From NCBI GenBank assembly GCA_035315125.1, contig DATFYI010000092.1:1-7308 (forward strand): a DNA stretch of 7,308 nucleotides, in the 5' to 3' direction. How positions within the stretch are numbered: position 1 is the stretch's first letter; each line of letters opens with the position of its first letter. Positions 5,632 through 7,308 of the stretch are shown piece after piece. The position numbers and the translations under genes are program-made. Source of the stretch: DATFYI01 sp035315125 (GTDB lineage Bacteria > Chloroflexota > Anaerolineae > Anaerolineales > Anaerolineaceae). The notes beneath the pieces were generated by a model, which saw only the letters and a program-made list of their open reading frames with translations, did not search any database and was not told the origin of the DNA.

Positions 5632-5731
5632 AACAGCCATCTGGCCAGGCGACGGACAGCAGCCCCGCAAGTTTATGGAGTATTGGGGCAGCGGCCCGTT
5701 TATTTATTTTTCAGATGGCTGTTTTGTTTTT
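5632..5731 (+). terminator. Long-range hairpin with T-rich tail before cysK (attenuator terminator)
   Basis: AACAGCCATCTG (5632-5643) and CAGATGGCTGTT (5712-5723) are a perfect 12-bp inverted repeat, followed by TTTTGTTTTT (5722-5731). The 68-base interior contains another stem, GCCCC (5662-5666) with GGGGC (5685-5689), extended imperfectly by flanking GC pairs and with a large purine-rich loop. The outer stem plus T tail has the form of an intrinsic terminator that would stop transcription about 40 bases before the cysK start codon. The long interior is unusual for a simple terminator and suggests a regulated or ligand-binding structure. Confidence 0.65.
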
Positions 5732-5772
5732 AAAAATCTATCTAGAGCTTTATTAAAAAAGGAACCTGTTCA

Positions 5773-6738
5773 ATGAAAATCGCAGATAGCGTTGTTGATC
5801 TGGTGGGAAACACCCCACTTGTAATGTTGAAAAGAGTAACCGAGGGATCTTTCGCAACGATCGTAGCCAAACTGGAATATTTCAACCCCGGTCACAGCGT
5901 AAAAGACCGTATTGGCATGGCAATGATCGATGCGGCCGAGCAGGCCGGCTTGATCAAACCCGATACGATCATCGTCGAGCCAACCAGCGGGAATACCGGC
6001 ATCGCACTGGCGATGGTGTGCGCGGCGCGCGGCTATAAGTGCGTGCTGACCATGCCGGAGACGATGAGCAAAGAACGGCGCATGCTACTGCGAGCTTACG
6101 GGGCCGAATTGGTGCTGACCCCGGGCAGCCAGGGTATGCCCGGCGCCATCAGCAAAGCAGAGCAAATGGTCGCCAGCGACAGTCGCTATTTTATGCCGCA
6201 GCAATTTAACAACCCGGCCAATCCCGAAATCCACCGGCGCACCACCGCCGAAGAAATCTGGCGGGATACCGACGGCCAGGTAGACATCGTGGTAGCGGGC
6301 ATCGGCACGGGTGGAACGATCACCGGCGTGGGCGAAGTGCTCAAATCCCGCAAGCCATCCGTCAAGATGATTGCGGTCGAGCCGGATGCTTCGCCAGTGC
6401 TGTCCGGCGGTCAAAAAGGTCCGCACCCCATCCAGGGCATCGGAGCCGGCTTTGTACCGCAAGTATTAAATACTAAAATTTACGAAGAAATCATTCGCGT
6501 GCGCGGCGAGGACGCCTTTGCCACTGCCCGCAAATTAGCCACCCATGAAGGACTCCTGGTAGGAATCTCAGCTGGGGCGGCCGTCTGGGCGGCTTTGCAA
6601 GTAGCCCAACGGGCCGAAAACACCGGGAAATTGATTGTGGTGATCATACCCGACTATGGTGAGCGCTATCTGAGCACGGCGCTGTTTGCCGATCTATTGG
6701 AAGAGACCTCCAACGCGCATGCTCTGGCGTCAGCCTGA
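5773..6738 (+). CDS. cysK: Cysteine synthase A (O-acetylserine sulfhydrylase)
   Basis: This is a 321-residue PLP enzyme of fold type II, within the usual CysK length. It replaces the acetyl group of O-acetylserine with sulfide to give cysteine in the cytosol. The PLP lysine is K44 in PGHSVKDR (39-46). The substrate loop is PTSGNTG (70-76), and QQFNNPANPEIH lies at 143-154. The cofactor phosphate loop is GIGTGGT (176-182), and GISAGAA (264-270) contains the Ser near the pyridine nitrogen. PDYGERYLST (293-302) is the typical C-terminal motif. The absence of an N-terminal heme domain or C-terminal CBS pair argues against cystathionine beta-synthase. The start is supported by AAGGAA (5759-5764), 8 bases upstream. 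Expression is probably controlled by the attenuator-like leader ahead of it. cysE follows after 96 bases in the same direction, consistent with an operon supplying O-acetylserine and using it. Confidence 0.96.
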   Translation: MKIADSVVDLVGNTPLVMLKRVTEGSFATIVAKLEYFNPGHSVKDRIGMAMIDAAEQAGLIKPDTIIVEPTSGNTGIALAMVCAARGYKCVLTMPETMSKERRMLLRAYGAELVLTPGSQGMPGAISKAEQMVASDSRYFMPQQFNNPANPEIHRRTTAEEIWRDTDGQVDIVVAGIGTGGTITGVGEVLKSRKPSVKMIAVEPDASPVLSGGQKGPHPIQGIGAGFVPQVLNTKIYEEIIRVRGEDAFATARKLATHEGLLVGISAGAAVWAALQVAQRAENTGKLIVVIIPDYGERYLSTALFADLLEETSNAHALASA

Positions 6739-6750
6739 GGCCTGATCGAT

Positions 6751-6801
6751 AAAAAAAAGGCGCCGGGTGAAGATCAAGCTCGTGATCTTCCTCCGCACCT
6801 T
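6751..6801 (-). terminator. Hairpin between cysK and cysE, terminator-like on the minus strand
   Basis: GAAGATCA (6769-6776) and TGATCTTC (6783-6790) form a perfect 8-bp stem with a 6-base loop. It is extended imperfectly outward by AAGGCGCCGG (6757-6766) against CCGCACCTT (6793-6801). Eight A residues lie at 6751-6758, so leftward transcription would meet a long stem followed by a T8 tract, the form of an intrinsic terminator. Rightward, no T run follows, so cysK-cysE read-through should be possible. In the mRNA the hairpin may act as a processing or stability element. Confidence 0.6.
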
Positions 6802-6834
6802 ACCAGGATCCGATCATCAAAAGAGTGGCATGGT

Positions 6835-7308
6835 ATGTTCCATACGATAAGAGAAGATATACACGCAGTTTTTGAAAGAGATCCGGCAGCCCGTACTGTT
6901 TTGGAAGTGGTCGTGTGCTACCCAGGGCTACACGCCATTTGGGGACACCGCCTTTCGCACTGGTTGTGGACACACAATTTGAAATTAGCCGGCCGGATGG
7001 TTTCTCAACTGACACGCAGCCTGACTGGCATTGAAATCCATCCCGGCGCTACGATCGGGCCGGGCTTCTTCATCGACCACGGTATGGGTGTGGTGATCGG
7101 TGAAACGGCCGAAATCGGGCGAGATGTGACCCTGTATCACGGTGTGACGTTGGGCGGCGTCAGCCTGCACAAAGGCAAGCGTCACCCGACCATCGGCGAT
7201 CATGTGGTGGTGGGGGCCGGCGCCAAGGTGCTGGGTGCAATCACGGTAGGCCAGGAAAGCCGCATCGGCGCAAATGCAGTGGTTGTCCATGATGTGCCGC
7301 CCGAGTCG
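6835..7308 (+). CDS. cysE: Serine O-acetyltransferase (partial, runs off right edge)
   Basis: 158 codons are present and remain open at the right edge. The enzyme transfers acetyl from acetyl-CoA to serine to give O-acetylserine, the substrate of the CysK encoded just upstream; in many bacteria the two proteins bind each other through the CysE C-terminus, which is not in this window. The short N-terminus (MFHTIREDIHAVFERDPAAR) and VLEVVVCYPGLHAIWGHRLS (22-41) are typical of the short Bacillus/plant-like CysE form rather than the longer enterobacterial one. A left-handed beta-helix follows: GIEIHPGATIGPGFFIDHGMG (65-85), with the catalytic-type Asp81-His82, then VVIGETAEIG, the substrate-site YHGVTLGG (101-108), and GKRHPTIGDHVVVGAGAKVLG (114-134). 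The ATG at 6835 is the first in-frame start; an ATG at 6830 is out of frame and soon stops. The ribosome site is weak (GAGTGG at 6823-6828). Confidence 0.93.
   Translation, partial: MFHTIREDIHAVFERDPAARTVLEVVVCYPGLHAIWGHRLSHWLWTHNLKLAGRMVSQLTRSLTGIEIHPGATIGPGFFIDHGMGVVIGETAEIGRDVTLYHGVTLGGVSLHKGKRHPTIGDHVVVGAGAKVLGAITVGQESRIGANAVVVHDVPPES

Larger units (their letters stand above)
5518..5772 (+). ncRNA. Structured cysK leader RNA, candidate cysteine-responsive attenuator
   Basis: This leader occupies most of the 403-base gene-free stretch between the divergent toast-rack gene and cysK. In order it holds a 20-codon ORF with two Cys codons (5531-5593), a GC-rich hairpin (5576-5605), an AT-rich link, a long-range hairpin with T-rich tail (5632-5731), and the cysK ribosome site AAGGAA (5759-5764). 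The arrangement matches classical leader-peptide attenuation. A riboswitch or a stand-alone small RNA of about 215 bases remain alternatives, since no known aptamer core was recognised. The part of the gap left of the promoter (5388-5480) holds only the leftward promoter candidate and AT-rich sequence. Confidence 0.55.

Noticed and set aside
5577..5670. Cobalamin riboswitch or SRP RNA core
   Set aside because: GCCAGGCGAC and GCAGCCCCGCAAG resemble fragments of the B12 box or of the SRP core, but the order and the remaining conserved elements do not fit either RNA. No SAM riboswitch core was seen either.
5518..5731. T-box (tRNA-sensing) leader for cysteine
   Set aside because: TGC and TGGA triplet/quartet matches exist (5567-5569 and 5676-5679), but the conserved T-box sequence AGGGTGGNACCGCG is absent; GGGTGCTGTAACCACCGC at 5583-5600 only superficially resembles it. 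No Stem I architecture was found.
5675..5776. 33-codon ORF running through the terminator hairpin and overlapping the cysK start by ATGA
   Set aside because: The overlap is eye-catching, but the ORF consists of the terminator stem, its T tract and the cysK ribosome site read as codons, and it has no ribosome site of its own. Probably chance.

Overview
The window looks like ordinary chromosomal DNA from a free-living bacterium. It is of moderate GC content, with strong Shine-Dalgarno sequences and consensus sigma70-type promoters. The combination of a LiaF-like/PspC/'toast-rack' membrane gene cluster, a SIMPL-domain lipoprotein, a class II (GlpX) fructose bisphosphatase and a short CysE fits Chloroflexota (Anaerolineae-like). 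That placement is an impression from gene content and was not tested. No mobile element, CRISPR array, tRNA or rRNA was seen.

Layout, left to right. (1) The last 38 codons of a rightward cdsA (phosphatidate cytidylyltransferase), which no complete ORF covers because it enters from the left edge. (2) glpX (228-1214, +), ending in a strong bidirectional terminator shared with the convergent next gene. (3) A leftward SIMPL-domain lipoprotein (1279-2064), whose start codon lies in one arm of an 11-bp inverted repeat. (4) A leftward four-gene cluster, read in the order 5369->4563, 4520->3861, 3811->3374, 3370->2306. It encodes small membrane proteins that reuse one hydrophobic module: toast-rack protein, polytopic protein, PspC-domain protein, and a second TM plus beta-domain protein. 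By family knowledge this resembles envelope-stress (Lia/Psp-type) genes, but no kinase, regulator or PspA is in the window. (5) A 403-bp divergent intergenic region. (6) cysK (5773-6738, +) followed by cysE (6835 to beyond the right edge), the two enzymes that make cysteine from serine via O-acetylserine.

The most interesting object is the cysK leader (about 5518-5772). A near-perfect promoter (TTGACA, 18 bp, TATAAT) is followed at once by a 20-codon ORF with Cys-Met-Cys near its end. Its stop codon lies in the loop of a GC-rich hairpin. A second, long-range hairpin with a T-rich tail ends about 40 bases before the cysK start. The heptamer CCAGGCG occurs both in the first hairpin's 5' arm and just inside the second hairpin, so one downstream strand can pair with either copy. 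This is the layout of a ribosome-dependent transcription attenuator, here apparently sensing charged Cys-tRNA ahead of a cysteine biosynthesis operon. The sequence elements are seen directly; the mechanism is inferred.
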